A DNA stretch of 64,000 bases, from the NCBI RefSeq assembly GCF_037975245.1, contig NC_092576.1, positions 12,763,111 to 12,827,110 of the forward strand, read 5' to 3'. The first letter of the stretch is position 1, and each line of letters opens with the position of its first letter. The position numbers and the translations under genes were made by a program. The stretch comes from Apostichopus japonicus. Lineage: Eukaryota > Echinodermata > Holothuroidea > Aspidochirotida > Stichopodidae. Below the pieces are notes generated by a model. That model was not told the origin of the DNA and searched no databases. It worked only from the letters and a program-made list of their open reading frames with translations. Positions 12,201-23,589 of this stretch are shown here, one piece after another.

Positions 12201-12235
12201 GTAGTCTGAAATGAATAGATCTGCATATGAACTCC

Positions 12236-12477
12236 TTACTTTTTTACAAAGTTTTTCTGTCCCTTTCGTGCTATAGAACAGATTTTGTTTCTGATGTAAT
12301 CTTTAACATTAGTCCACCTTCGATTACGAAGACATGGTTCCAGACTCATGCAGTTCACTATTGCTGACTTTCCAGGCAACTTTGATGCTGCAATGTATTG
12401 TCCTAAGTGCCGATGGACTGCCGCTTGCTCCTGAGTGGTCCATGGTGTTTTCTTCTGTTTGTCTTTGAGCATTGGCT
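12236..12477 (-). CDS. last coding exon (exon 8): C-terminal Trp/Cys domain
   Basis: It follows the acceptor ctttttttag and ends in TAA at 12238-12236. Of its roughly 80 residues the core reads TPWTTQEQAAVHRHLGQYI, then LPGK, CMSLEPCLRNR and WTNVKDYIRNK. This helical pattern with two Trp resembles a Myb/SANT-like or tail domain that, from memory, also ends the fish and invertebrate SET/YR proteins. A protein- or DNA-contact role is only a guess. Confidence 0.8.
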
Positions 12478-15400
12478 CTAAAAAAGTTGAAAGAGATAGT
12501 ACAGATCAAGACACAGAAATATTTTAAAGCTGCACTTCTAGTGGGTCGGCTATGGTGACAATATCTCCTTTCATGTTATGTACTGAGATAATAACTATAC
12601 TGCGCACACAGATAGTATTCATGTAAACAAAATTGAACTTTCCAACAATTACAATGAGAGACAATATCTAAAAGCAATATGAGCACTTTTACATTTTCAT
12701 GTTCAAATAAAAAATATCAGCTTGTTAAGTATTTTGTTTTAAACAGCATGACTACTAAGGAGTACTACTGTAAATCAAAGCATTGACGGTTTTCTTTTTC
12801 TTACAAAACATGTTTGTTTATCCTCCCCATCCCATAAGCATACTGTTCCAATTTGTTCTTTAAAGCTCTACTTTTCTAGATATAATGCCAACTGGTAATC
12901 TACAAAGCAGTGAAGTTATTGAACCAACCACAATGCAAAAAAAGGCATTCAATTTTGTTTGCAATTAAAGCTTACTTTTTATTTCTTTTTTTTTAAAACA
13001 TTAAACCAGAGCTCAAAGATATTCAATCCAGTATTTTCTATACCTGTTTGTTGAGCATCATTCAGAGAGTGTCCTTTCTTGATATCACTGTCATCAACAG
13101 GCTGCTCAATAGAGTCATCTTGATCAGAATCTTCTTGCTCATAGTCTCCTTCTGTTGCAACTTCTGTACATGAAAAAAGAAAATCATAATAAGTATGCTC
13201 AAGGATCAAGACTTTTGATGGCTAGCATTGAGGAAGGTTAGAGTTTGGCTTAACAGTTGAACCAAGGACCTGTATACTTACAACCTGTGCGAAAGATATC
13301 ACATCACAGTCACTGGTGAATGCAGTTATATGGACTACCAGGCTCTTACGGATGAAATTTGGGATGTTACCCTTCAACTACCTGATTGAGGCAAATACTA
13401 CTATAATCAGAAGTTGGCAAAGGACTGATTGATAAGTGGGAAACAAGTTGGGCAATTTATTTGATTTAAAACTTGGCACAATAATTGATATCAAACCCCT
13501 TTACTGTCTGCCAAGACCTATTCTACCACTTGAGCCAATGCACAGCATTTAGTGTGTTTAAGCCGACTTTTAACCGTCTCACAATATCAAGAACCTCATT
13601 TGCTAAGCAAACCTCTCACTAAAAGATCTGCTGTATTGGCCCTACCTATAGCATGCTATAAATAACTTATGTTATGGTTACTATGCATCATGTGAGCCCT
13701 TGAGTAAAACTTTGTCTAGTGTAGCTACATTTGGGCCAACAATTTAAGCTAAATCATAATGTGCACTTTGTGTTAAGAGAAGTACCCAATTTATCACTTG
13801 CAAATTCCTACAATGTAGCATGAGATGTCCTACAGGGAAATGGTACATGTAAAGTAAAGGTAAAGTGAAAGAGTTACATTGACAGTACAACAGATCTTGA
13901 CATTAATAACTCTTAACTGTCATATTTGATGTTATTGTTGATATCCCGAGTCTATTGGTTTTAAAACAGTGTATATCCCCTCTTCACAATGGATGCTCCG
14001 ACTGACATGTTTTTTTCAATTCACAATACAGTAGTCTTAACATTTATAACTCTTAACTGTCATATTTGATGTAATTGTAGATGTACATAGTCTATTGGTT
14101 TTATAACAGTGTGTATCCACTCATTCCCCAGGTTTCAACTGACATGCATTTCAATTCACAATACGGTAGTCATTCTAAACAATAATTCTAACTGTCATAT
14201 TTTAAGTTATGCCTACTGGTTTTACAATAGTGTGCATCCCCACTTTACTATCCAATTTCCAACTGAAATGTATATCAATTGAAAATACAGTAGTCAATCT
14301 ATCATAGTTGATTTTATTATAGACATCCCCTGTCTAGTGGATTTATAACAGTGTGTATCCCCACTAAATAAACTCCCTCCAGGTCTAGCTGACATGTATT
14401 TCTAAGTTTGTGGAGCATTTACCAGTTTTCCAGAATTTCCTGGTTTAAAACTTAGTACCAAATGTCTTAACTCTCCTCTTGGCCTCAGCTTTCCCATAGC
14501 AACTTTGTCTAGAATGGAGGGATTTTGGGAACATTGATACTCCATGCATTCAAGGAAAGTTTCTCAAGATGGTATGTAATGTAAGTAAACAGCAATCCAC
14601 TTTCACTATTGTTGCTAGCACAAAATCGAGTGATTAAACAGACTTTACCATACTTTTCAAAATCATGGGAACTGTGTTTGATGGCAAACCCCAAGTTTAA
14701 AATTGTAATGGGGGTCAGGGCCCATGGGTAATTAATCAACAATTTATAAGTGGGCTTATATGGGGAGAAAACTTTAACATATCAAACTTTACCTTCATTT
14801 TCCTGCAAATCTAGTTGTTCCAAACTCTTTCCTTGCAAAACCTGGACGGGGTCTCCACTGCCACCCTCAAGGGCAATCAGAAGCTTTGAAACTTTGGCAA
14901 CTTGGATAGTTGCATCAGGTAAGCGGTAATACTCCCGATGAACCCTTACGTCATGACCCAAGAAGTTGGCAAGGACATCTAGTTCGTTGTCTTGTAGGGC
15001 CATTACTTGGGACATGGTTGCGATGTGCTTCCTTAGCTGTGTTGATCGAAGCAACTCTGGTTTTTTTGCACCACATGCACAAGAGAATTTACGCAATGTG
15101 TCGCAGGCACGGATATAATGAGTTGACCCTTCTGGGATAGCAAATACAAAGAGGTTTTGGGGTTCTATTCCTACAGCATCTCTATGCTTTACAAGCTCAT
15201 CAACAGCACATTTTACATTCTCTGTGATAAGAACAGGAACCGATCTGCCGCGTTTTCCAACAATTTCGACACGCCATATGACTTTTGCCAGGTTCTGTTC
15301 AAACTTGCTTAATATCTGCATGTCTAGAACATGTGATTCGCCTTTCTTTAGTTTTGCATAGTCTTCCATTGTCAGCTTTGAAACCTCGCCCTGCCGTTTG

Positions 15401-18400
15401 CGGTTAAACAAAAGTATCTGTGTCAGTGTGATTTCAGCAAGGTTTCTCCAACTTTTCTTGATTTCCTCTACAGCTTTGGCTTTCTTCAAATCAGCTAAGC
15501 TACTCTCTGCCTCTCCTCTGAGATATTTGGAGAGAAGAACAACATCTGTTGTTAGAGGGACCAGTTTGGGGTTGTTTCTTTTGCCTTCGTACAATGTCCG
15601 CAAAGCATGAGAGGACACTTCCCAATCCCAATTTTCATTGAGTAAGGTGATGACATCTCGGGCCTGCCTCTCCTTTTCTTTGTTCTCCTCAATCAAAGCC
15701 GTACTGACTACAAGCATAGCCGCTTTCTTCAGACTGTGCCCAAGTTTAAGTGCCAAACTTGGTTTAGTGTACTGGTGGGTCTCTTCGTCAAATCCACACA
15801 CACTCCTGACAGATTTGAGGAGAAGTTCAAACCTTGATGGGACAATTAAGTCGGCCAAGGTAGCACTGTGTTGTCCACTGATTTGTCGATATTCAAGTAC
15901 AAGACGAGCTATTTCTCTTAGCTTGTTCCTTAGGGTTTTGAACTGCTCTTTGTCGTGTCCATGTTTGAAACAAAACTTTCTAGCCAACTCTACTATCATA
16001 GGATCCCCTTTGATACAAACCGATACATCATCACATAGCAAAGAGTTCAAAAGTCTGTGAATGACATCGCCAGCACGAACACCTAAGGGTGGTGGTAAGA
16101 GCATTCTTGCATCTCGGAGGAAAGAATGTCTTCTTTTCTGTTCTTCACTCTCCTCATGATCCTGCTCTCTTCTAAGTTTACATTTGTGCCTGTAAAATTC
16201 ATTACGAGACAGGTAACCAAGACAATCCACGCAAGGCTGATAGTCATTGGGGTCTCCACATTTCTGTGGTCGATATACAACTATCAATTCACCCTCTCCT
16301 TTGCTTAGTACCTCATAGTTATGCAAGTGATTTCCATAGTTTCTCATTTTTATCCAAAGTTTATCTTTTTCTGGTCCTTTCTTTGCGGCCAACCATTCAG
16401 CCACCTGGGCTGTAGTGCTATGCTGGAGAATGTGAACATTTAGTTTTTTCTGTGGCCTGGAGCAAACGAAGCAGTACGCGGGTTTGTCATAACATCTACC
16501 GTTAGCAGTATTATGGGTTGTCATAACATAGACCTTGCTTTCCGTCTCGGTACATGAATGTGATGTGCTTGCAACTTCATTGCTGTTAGAATCATTTTTT
16601 CTTGTGCTAGGGCTGGTTTTTTCTTCTGCAGTTGAGCAGCTTTGAGTAGGACTTCTTCCTTGACCATTGATAGGAACAGACCTTGCCCATCTTCTGAATG
16701 GAATAACATCTGAATGCACAGAACACTCATCATCTGAACCAGGAACATATGATTCAACATCAGAATCGTCACTGCTTGGTTGTGAACAATCTTCCACTGA
16801 CTCAAGATCACCATCTAATGACTCTGTGCTATCTATTGACCCTGTATCTCCCTGTGCTGACTCTGGATTACCATCCTCTGACCCTGAACCTGTCTCTGCT
16901 GACTCAAAAGCTCCACTATCTCCTAGAAATCTACCTACTGTCGATTCTGTGTCACTGGTACCTATTATCTCAGTATCTGGAAGTGACTGCACATCTTCTG
17001 CTATGGCCGGATGCAAACCTGCTACTGATATGAAGTTCACACCTGATGCTTGTGAGGCGTTTTCCGCCAGGTAAACGATATTCTTCGTATTGCAGCTGGC
17101 CATCGAGGAATCAGTCACTGGATCTGTGTGACCCTCTACAGGTAGGTTTACAGCTGGAATCTGGTCACTGCAGTCTGCACCTGATGCTTGTGAGGCGTTT
17201 TCTGCCAGGTAAATGATGTTCTTCGTATTGCAGCTGGCCATCGAGGAATCAGTCACTGGATCTGTGTGACCCTCTACAGGTAGGTTTACAGCTGGAATCT
17301 GGTCACTGCAGTCTGCACCTGATGCTTGTGAGGCGTTTTCTGCCAAGTGAACGATGTTCTTCGTATTGCAGCTGGCCATCGAGGAATCAGTCACTGGATC
17401 TGTGTGACCCTCTACAGGTAGGTTTACAGGTGACTTTTTAGCAGCACCTTAAAGAGGAAAAGAGCCACAAAAAAAAAGCACTTGTTAACATTGCTTTATC
17501 TAAATAGACAGCTTAAAACTGCATCACCAATGTTGCAAAAAATCATATGAAGTATGCCATTTATTGAGTTACACTGAAGAAGACAAAAATTACCCATATT
17601 AGCAAAATTATGACATTGAAAATGAAAATTAAACTTTGATTGCAAACAAACCTTTTTGAGCAGTTTCATAGTTTTTGTGCAATCTACACATCTAACAATT
17701 GTGTTTTCCTAAAATGGCAGAGAATGACCCAACATGGCCTTTGACCTCAAGTTCCTGACATCCCATATGTGGAAAAGTCAAAGACCATTTTGATCAATAT
17801 CACTTTCAAATTGGGGAATGAGAATATCTTGTGTTTTCACAAAATAGCTGAATATAAATCCTTTATGACCTTTGACCTCTAATTCCCCAACAACACCACT
17901 GATGCCCCCTTACTTGGTGATCATTTTGACCAAGTGCATCATATCGGCAAAATAATGCACAAGTAATAGCAATTGTATGTATTTGTTGACAGACAGATAG
18001 ATTGAGCTGCACAATGACTAAAGATCACACTAGTAGGCTATCAGCTGAGCTCTTTGGGATGACAGAAACACTGGTCTTGTGAGTATTGCATGTGTGTGCG
18101 ATACTGCATGCCGACAGTGTAAACAAGACCTACATAAAAAGTGTACACTGAAAACAGGGATAAATCCATATTATACATGGAACAGGGGATATCCTCTTCC
18201 ATGCGCAAAGACAAAGATACAGTTAAGTGAGTAAAAAATATCTTGAATATGTTAGCAGTACAAATTAGCTAGAAATTACAATTCACCCCACTCCTTGTTT
18301 ACATACAATGTAATTTGTTGCAACTGTGTGCACTCTGTGACTGTAAAAGAAAAGAATATATTTCCTCTTCTGTGAGCCTAAGCCTTGCCTTCTGTAAGCC

Positions 18401-20600
18401 TAAGCCACACATATATATATATATACACACATATATATATAGATGCTCATTGATGAACTTGTACACTGAAAGTGGGGATAAATCCAAGCTATACTTAAGG
18501 GAACTGGGGTCACCTATACTGTCTTTGTGAATTTACAAACATTTTCAAATTTTACAATAGGTGTTGAAGATAAAATGTAAGTTTTTTGACTAACCTTTAT
18601 CAGTAGACTTCCCGGAAACTTTTGAAGACACACCTCCTTCCACACAATGTGGAGGTTGAGGACTTTCTCTGCCTTGTTTTGTCTGTTAGAAAAAAAAATA
18701 GATATTAACTTTTATTTTCATATTTCATGAAGAACTTGACATTTGGCTTCAATATATTGTAGTATAGCAGACTGGTCTATGGAATGGCTATGAGATCTTT
18801 GAATTATATATACTTTGACAACAGTAAACGATACAAAGAAGATGGAACCTAACTCTTACCATGCAGCCTAAACTGGGGCCATGTAGTATACTGGTGATTA
18901 TGGTCCCAGTTACATGATTCTAAAGCTTGCCCATGTGATAACTGATTGAAATAATTTGTTTGGGTTGTCAAAGCCTGCTGAAGCAAATTGATAATAATGT
19001 TAGAAACAATGGTCTAACCTGGGTGCAGTTCTTCCACGGTAAGTTTCCAACGCCGTAGTTATATAGCAGTTCTTCACCCCTTTCGATATTCCTTGATGCA
19101 AACATGCATAATGCTGGTTCACCGCTCACTTGAATTATATGAAGTTTTACATTCACTTCTCTTTTTCTCCATGGTTAACAAGTCTTCCTAATTTAGGACC
19201 GCACGTTGGTTCCTCAGTTGCATCAATGCTATAAATGAAAAAGCCTTGTTTGTTAATAACAATGGATCAATAAAGATAGCAGGAAAACAAAGATAATTAT
19301 GAACAATTGCAGCCTTAATAACTCCTAGGTTAACCAAGTAGTGTCATATACATTACACATTGTTTATCTGGATAAATGAAGGGAGAGAAGGTACAAATGC
19401 AGGCTTGATTCAGTATTTCAATGGGTGGTGCAGTTTATCTCAATTTCTTTTCACAACTAAGTTTAATAAATGGATACCTGTGCTATAACAAATACAGAGT
19501 AAGCCATACATTTCAAACTCAGTTCCAATATACCAACAATAATAACTCTTGATTGGACAAGCCAATCGATCATGCACAGCTGAATGCAAATATGATATCG
19601 TGTCACGCACATAATGCACACAGAAAGACGGGCAACAACGCATAGATTCTTTCAAGAACTACGGATTGCTAGGAATAGAGTAACTAAAAATAACCTTGAA
19701 CTTTACATGACCTTGTACATACACTTCTCACAAAACCCACTGCCTTACCAATTTTCCTTGCCCTTACACTTGATGAAGAATCTGAATCCAGATGAATTTT
19801 CATTTTCCAGCTGATCTCCTTCTGTAGCTGTAAGGCACTTTCCACTGTACTGTAAGAGAAATTCCCCCTTTTCAAAGAAGGAATCTGTTACGACTCCTCT
19901 ACCTGCAGTAAATAAAATCAGTTTATGGTTATTGTTGAGGGGCCAACTCTCCAGTAGTAGTCTCCACCTCGTTCTTCAAAAGGTAGGGGTCACACTAGTG
20001 GTGCCGTCAGGGTGGCCTGGTCGGGGGGGTGCACGTGCCCTCCCCAAAAAGAATTGAGCCTTCCCAGGTGCCCCCAGATGCGATTTGTAGTGCTTATAAA
20101 AAATACTCAAACAAAAACTTTATCTGCCTCAATTACAAACATAAATATCGGACAGACTAATCCCCAAATTCTTAAAAATAAAGTTACTTCAAGTTGCAAA
20201 ATATAGCACCCTTAATTAATAGAAATTTTTCAAAGGACAGCATTCACAAATAAACATTGTGCCCCTCTAATTAAGTGCTGTCCCCCCTCCCCTGTGCCCC
20301 CAAGATTGAAATGTCTGGCTACGCCACTGCACATGACATGTTTTGCAGGACAGACATAATTGACATGCGCTTACTTTTACTTGCAAAGGCAGGATGCATA
20401 TTTTTATTCTCTCTCTCCCTTTTTCTTACTACACCTACAGTATATCAAGCCATGTACTGCTCACATTGAAAAGTATTGTAGTATTTCAACTTACCTTTTT
20501 GTGGTATTTCTTTCACTGAAAAACCTTGCCTATCTTTCTTCTGGTTGATATATTGTTTGGCCACATCCTCGTGGTTCAATCGCCTCCTTTTTGGCCTCAT
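12236..20600 (-). CDS. SET methyltransferase-tyrosine recombinase fusion gene (spliced; one frameshift)
   Basis: Coding exons (minus strand): 20600-20495, 19902-19749, 19228-19019, 18682-18595, 17447-14793, 13163-13044 and 12477-12236. All introns are GT-AG and the phases agree throughout, giving about 1,191 residues if the single frame break in exon 4 is ignored. Domain order: basic N-terminus; KMT5A-type SET domain (about 36-157); three 46-residue repeats; acidic Ser-rich linker; Cys/His motifs (CFVC near 511 and a C-x2-C..H-x-C group near 590); tyrosine-recombinase fold (about 780-1040) with Arg near 869, Arg 992, the LGH His 1018 and Tyr 1026/1027; then a Trp-rich C-terminal domain (about 1115-1185). 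KMT5A enzymes methylate histone H4 Lys20. The recombinase half resembles Crypton-like YR domains found in animal genes. Catalysis by either half is inference. Seven introns argue for a resident gene rather than a fresh transposon. Confidence 0.85.
13044..13163 (-). CDS. exon 7: acidic linker
   Basis: 120 bases between acceptor catgtacag and donor CAG|gtatag, phase 1 in and 1 out. It encodes a very acidic segment (YEQEDSDQDDSIEQPVDD) joining the recombinase domain to the C-terminal domain. Confidence 0.8.
13884..14400. repeat. intronic degenerate tandem repeat, ~120-145 bp x4
   Basis: It lies in the intron between exons 6 and 7. The ordered motifs aactgtcatattt, tctattggtttta, acagtgt(g)tatccc and aactgacatg(t)atttcaattc recur four times with period about 122-144 bases. 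No function seen. The rest of this intron (13164-13880 and 14400-14792) has nothing recognisable. Confidence 0.65.
14793..17447 (-). CDS. exon 6: large exon with repeats, Cys/His motifs and tyrosine recombinase
   Basis: 2,655 bases from acceptor cctctttaag to donor GAAG|gtaaag. An ORF call that reads through the donor adds only two false residues (KV). The 5' third codes three 46-residue repeats, then a Ser/Asp/Glu-rich stretch. The middle has CFVC..H..H and C..C..C..H-x-C groups. The last third is the recombinase: NRKRQGEV (first Arg box), TQLRKHIAT (second Arg box) and FLGHDVRVHREYYRLP (His and Tyr). In classic YRs the second box is HxxR. Here the His position is Thr, so strand transfer could be impaired or differ. 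Confidence 0.9.
17022..17436 (-). repeat. three 138-bp coding tandem repeats
   Basis: The anchor gcagctggcc begins at 17092, 17230 and 17368, exactly 138 bases apart, so each copy adds 46 residues in frame (VEGHTDPVTDSSMASC.. LAENASQASG). Copies differ at only a few sites, which means the expansion is recent. The repeat unit has no recognised domain. Confidence 0.95.
18140..18520. repeat. intronic repeated motif with TA/CA tract
   Basis: tgtacactgaaa followed by ggggataaatcca occurs at about 18142 and 18460, separated by a TA/CA microsatellite (18408-18440). These are short degenerate repeats. The remainder of the intron 17448-18594 has nothing recognisable. Confidence 0.5.
18595..18682 (-). 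CDS. exon 5: short linker after SET
   Basis: 88 bases between acceptor tttctaacag and donor AAAG|gttagt. It starts in phase 0 after CAG of exon 4 and leaves one base for exon 6. It encodes a Gln/Pro/Ser/Lys-rich linker without a domain. Confidence 0.75.
19019..19228 (-). CDS. exon 4: C-terminal half of SET domain, frameshifted
   Basis: 210 bases from acceptor catttatag to donor CCAG|gttaga. It encodes (C)IDATEEPTC and GRLVNHG in one frame, then NVKLHIIQVSGEPALC and GEELLYNYG in another. These are the canonical SET motifs (CxDAT, NH(S), GEELxYxYG). The frames join cleanly only if the A5 run at 19162-19166 had six A. The Ser of the usual NHS motif is Gly here. Confidence 0.85.
19749..19902 (-). 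CDS. exon 3: N-terminal half of SET domain
   Basis: 154 bases from acceptor tttactgcag to donor ATTG|gtaagg, phases consistent. It encodes G-RGVVTDSFFEKGEFLLQY, the start of a KMT5A-type SET fold (GxGV..F..G(D/E)F..EY). It ends in an Asn codon and the first two bases of the Cys codon that opens CIDAT. Confidence 0.85.
20009..20328. repeat. hAT-like MITE in intron 2, approximate ends
   Basis: The right end ggctacgccactg is the inverted form of CAGTGGCGTAGCC, and the body has the G-rich/C-rich arms typical of the local MITEs. The left end (cagggtggcctgg) matches less well and no duplication is clear. Confidence 0.45.
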
Positions 20601-20608
20601 TATTTTGC
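20495..20608 (-). CDS. exon 2: translation start exon
   Basis: The acceptor gacgacag is followed by GCAAAATA and the ATG (20600-20598), and the exon ends AAAG|gtaagt. It codes MRPKRRRLNHEDVAKQYINQ and onward, a basic, NLS-like start. The four upstream bases TAAT place a stop codon overlapping the ATG by one base (TAATG). That stop closes a four-codon upstream ORF starting in exon 1. Confidence 0.8.
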
Positions 20609-20609
20609 C

Positions 20610-22015
20610 TGTCGTCAAAAGGAATAAGATTAGAATAGATTGAGAAAGTGACTAAATTCAAATTCATTGCAATATTGGAAGTTTCAGAAATATGTAAAAA
20701 CATGTCAATAAAATAAATGTTTTTAACCATTATTGTGCAGAGCTCTTCATCAAACATTGTGCAAATTGACAGTTTGCTATTCCTAGCCCACATACAGTAT
20801 TAAGCTTAATAAACATGCATGGAATATTATTAGACAACAATAGTGCACATAACATCAATGTAAACTGGGAATAGCCTATCTTTTAGTTATTGCATACTGA
20901 ATTGGTGTGGCATTGACAAAACACATAACAGGAAAACCTCTGTACACAGTTCAGAGAATTTGTAATTTCAGCATACCGTACCATTTTTGTTTTAACACAT
21001 GGGCTAATATTACTGAAATCAACCTCTCCTCCCTTGAGATAATAAAGAGGTTGAATGATAACAGTGAATTTTTTCATTACCAATACCATGCAATCACATG
21101 TTTGCTACAGGCAAATATATTTCATCATCATCTTAGCAATGTAGAGGACCATAGTTTTTCTGAACATCTCATGTAATTTCCCAATGTCAACCAAAATTTA
21201 TGGAGAGCAAACTTTAATTACATTTCTCAATCATTGTCTTCTACCAACTTCAGTTGATGCCAAATAGTGTTAACAATAACATACTTACATCATACATGTA
21301 GTTGTAGACTCCCCCCCCCCCCCCAACTCCTTTCAATGTAGAACATTTTCCACTTAAAATGATACGGCTATTCAAGGACTAATTAATGCTACATATTTTC
21401 CAATACTTGTCCTACAAAAATCTTAAGTATTAGTTATTACTATTAATTAAGCATAGACTGAGGACTAGACCAAAAGTTAGGCTACATGTAGGCCTACGCC
21501 TGCACAAATACAATGCGTGACATTGCATGTACTAATTGGTCTAAAGTATGTCATAAGCTACGCAGTAATAACACGATCTTCAATGTGGGGAGGTGATGTA
21601 CTGATGGTAACGTTGGTTGTCCACAATTCCATAGCAGTTAATTAAACATCCCTTGGAAACGCCAGTGAAACATGTATAATCTAAGAATGACATGTTGACC
21701 AATTTATATATTTTAATATAACCATAGCTTCTGTAAATTAAAGTATTACATTTCTACCTGAAAACCCATCTTGGTCAAATTTTAGCCTTACTTAAAAAGG
21801 CACTTGACGATGTACCGCAACGTTAAAATTAAAGCTAGGCCTAGCCCCGTATATGCCTAACGTAAACATTTAGGCTAAGTTACTGCATCGACGCTACCCT
21901 TATCTAAGTTGTTAGATTTGCTATTTTGTCTACTTTTTTTTAGTATTGATATGCCAGTCGGCTGATTTCTTACAATAAGGTCGTCTCCTTCTTTTAAATT
22001 TGAACGAAAACTCAC
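20610..22015 (-). other. first intron of the SET gene
   Basis: A 1.4-kb intron between the non-coding exon 1 donor (TGCAA|gtgagt) and the exon 2 acceptor. A C-homopolymer lies at 21310-21325. No other feature seen. Confidence 0.6.
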
Positions 22016-22110
22016 TTGCATTTGGTAGGTCGATTTCTTCGTTAGTTTCGTACTCGGTGTACACACGGTCTGCGGAGAGCGCGGGAAATGTGGCGCGCCA
22101 ATCGGATGTT
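22016..22110 (-). promoter_or_regulatory. 5' non-coding exon and TATA-less core promoter
   Basis: On the minus strand an inverted-CCAAT motif (CCGATTGG, 22105-22098) is followed by GGCGCGCC and TTTCCCGCGC (22088-22079), which fits an E2F/DP site. Then comes a short 5' UTR exon ending AAATGCAA|gtgagt at 22016. There is no TATA box. E2F plus NF-Y motifs are typical of cell-cycle genes, which would suit a KMT5A-type protein. The exact transcription start is not visible. Confidence 0.55.
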
Positions 22111-22360
22111 GTGAAACAGGCTTACACCGGTGTATGAAAAAAATTCCATGCGAAGCTTACACACTTTTTACACCTAAATGCGTTTAAAACCTGGATAGTG
22201 GGGAACATGCTCAGAACTCACTGACAACCCCTGAGCATGTTATTGACACCCCATTTGACTGTATTTTGATGAATCTAAAATTGGGGATATCCCCGTTATG
22301 CGGAGTATCCCCAGTTGACGGGTGTGTATCCTAACGATTATCCCCGATAGGCGCCGTTCA

Positions 22361-22366
22361 CGCACG

Positions 22367-22407
<41 letters not shown>

Positions 22408-22454
22408 GCTTTCCACACGCTTTAATGAGTCCATATGTACATATATATAATTAT

Positions 22455-22524
<70 letters not shown>
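22361..22524. repeat. CA/TA microsatellites around the dispersed 9.8-kb-type repeat
   Basis: Two CA-to-TA tracts (22361-22407 and 22453-22524) flank the copy of the repeat also found at 9832-9889. The TA tract is uninterrupted and may vary in length. Confidence 0.85.
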
Positions 22525-22527
<3 letters not shown>

Positions 22528-22529
22528 TA

Positions 22530-23589
22530 TAGACTCTATTTAAGATATTATAAATAGTCGAGTTGCGTATTTTGTAATGTGCCTTCTACCTACATCAAGT
22601 TAAGTACTTATAGAAATCTCCCTGTCTCTACAATGTATTAATATTTACACCCTCTATTAAAAATAGCTCACAAAATATAACGATATAATTGTAGATGGAA
22701 ATCTTTTTAAAATCTTTCTACTTAGGTTGGCATATCTTACTCGTAAGTATAGTCATCGAGCTAGTGTTCACTCCGAGAGCTACGAGCGCGACCCGCGAAC
22801 ATCTGTCATCGTGTTTGGCTTCTGATCAGTTAAGCTAAACCAAATTATATCTGTGTAACGGCGATTCATTGTTTTACGGTGGAGCCGGGTGGGTTGGGTA
22901 GGGGAGGCTTTAGTCCACCTTAAAAGATGATTTTTTGTTGTTGAAAATAAACACTATAACAAGAATGATAAATAATAACTGGGCGATGTTCATTTCTAAA
23001 TTTTGTCATGTCTATTCGTACACAACAAACATGGTTACATCGCACCTCGGTACCGCCTTGAAAAGAAAGGCGGCGTCCTACTTCAACTCCCGTATACGTA
23101 GAAATTAATCGAACCCTAAAATGATCAATGTATGTGACTTATATACCATGCTGCAATAATTTCGACATTTCGCCATTTCTGAGAAAAGTTGTTAATGTTT
23201 AGGTTAAATAGTCGAACTGGTGATGGGTAAAAGATGCAATTGCAAGGTAAAGTCGAAATAACTGCATCATAATAATGGAAGTTGTAATATATAGACGTTT
23301 TTGAGATAAAAATTGTATGCAAGATATACCAATAACTTGAGAAAAATGTCGATAGTTTTATGAACGATAGTTTCATGAAGAATTTTATTAATATTGATTA
23401 ACCGCCGTTTCACGTGTTAAATATTTTAACTAACATGTGCCACCCATTGAATAGTCTTCAAACGTTTATGATCCATTTCTTTGATATTGTTTCGGCAGAA
23501 TTCTTCAAAAACTGGATATCATCCTTTTGAAATACAATACTGAGACAGTAATTATTACAATGTATTATGTCAATTTGACTTGATGTTGT
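22530..23589. other. intergenic stretch between the divergent genes
   Basis: No ORF or element recognised. It separates the minus-strand SET gene from the plus-strand LRR gene, so it could hold promoter sequence for the latter. No clear TATA box was seen. Confidence 0.4.

Noticed and set aside
15638-16060. Plus-strand ORFs of up to 140 codons opposite the large exon (also at 16667-17074)
   Set aside because: Antisense shadows of the well-supported minus-strand coding exon.
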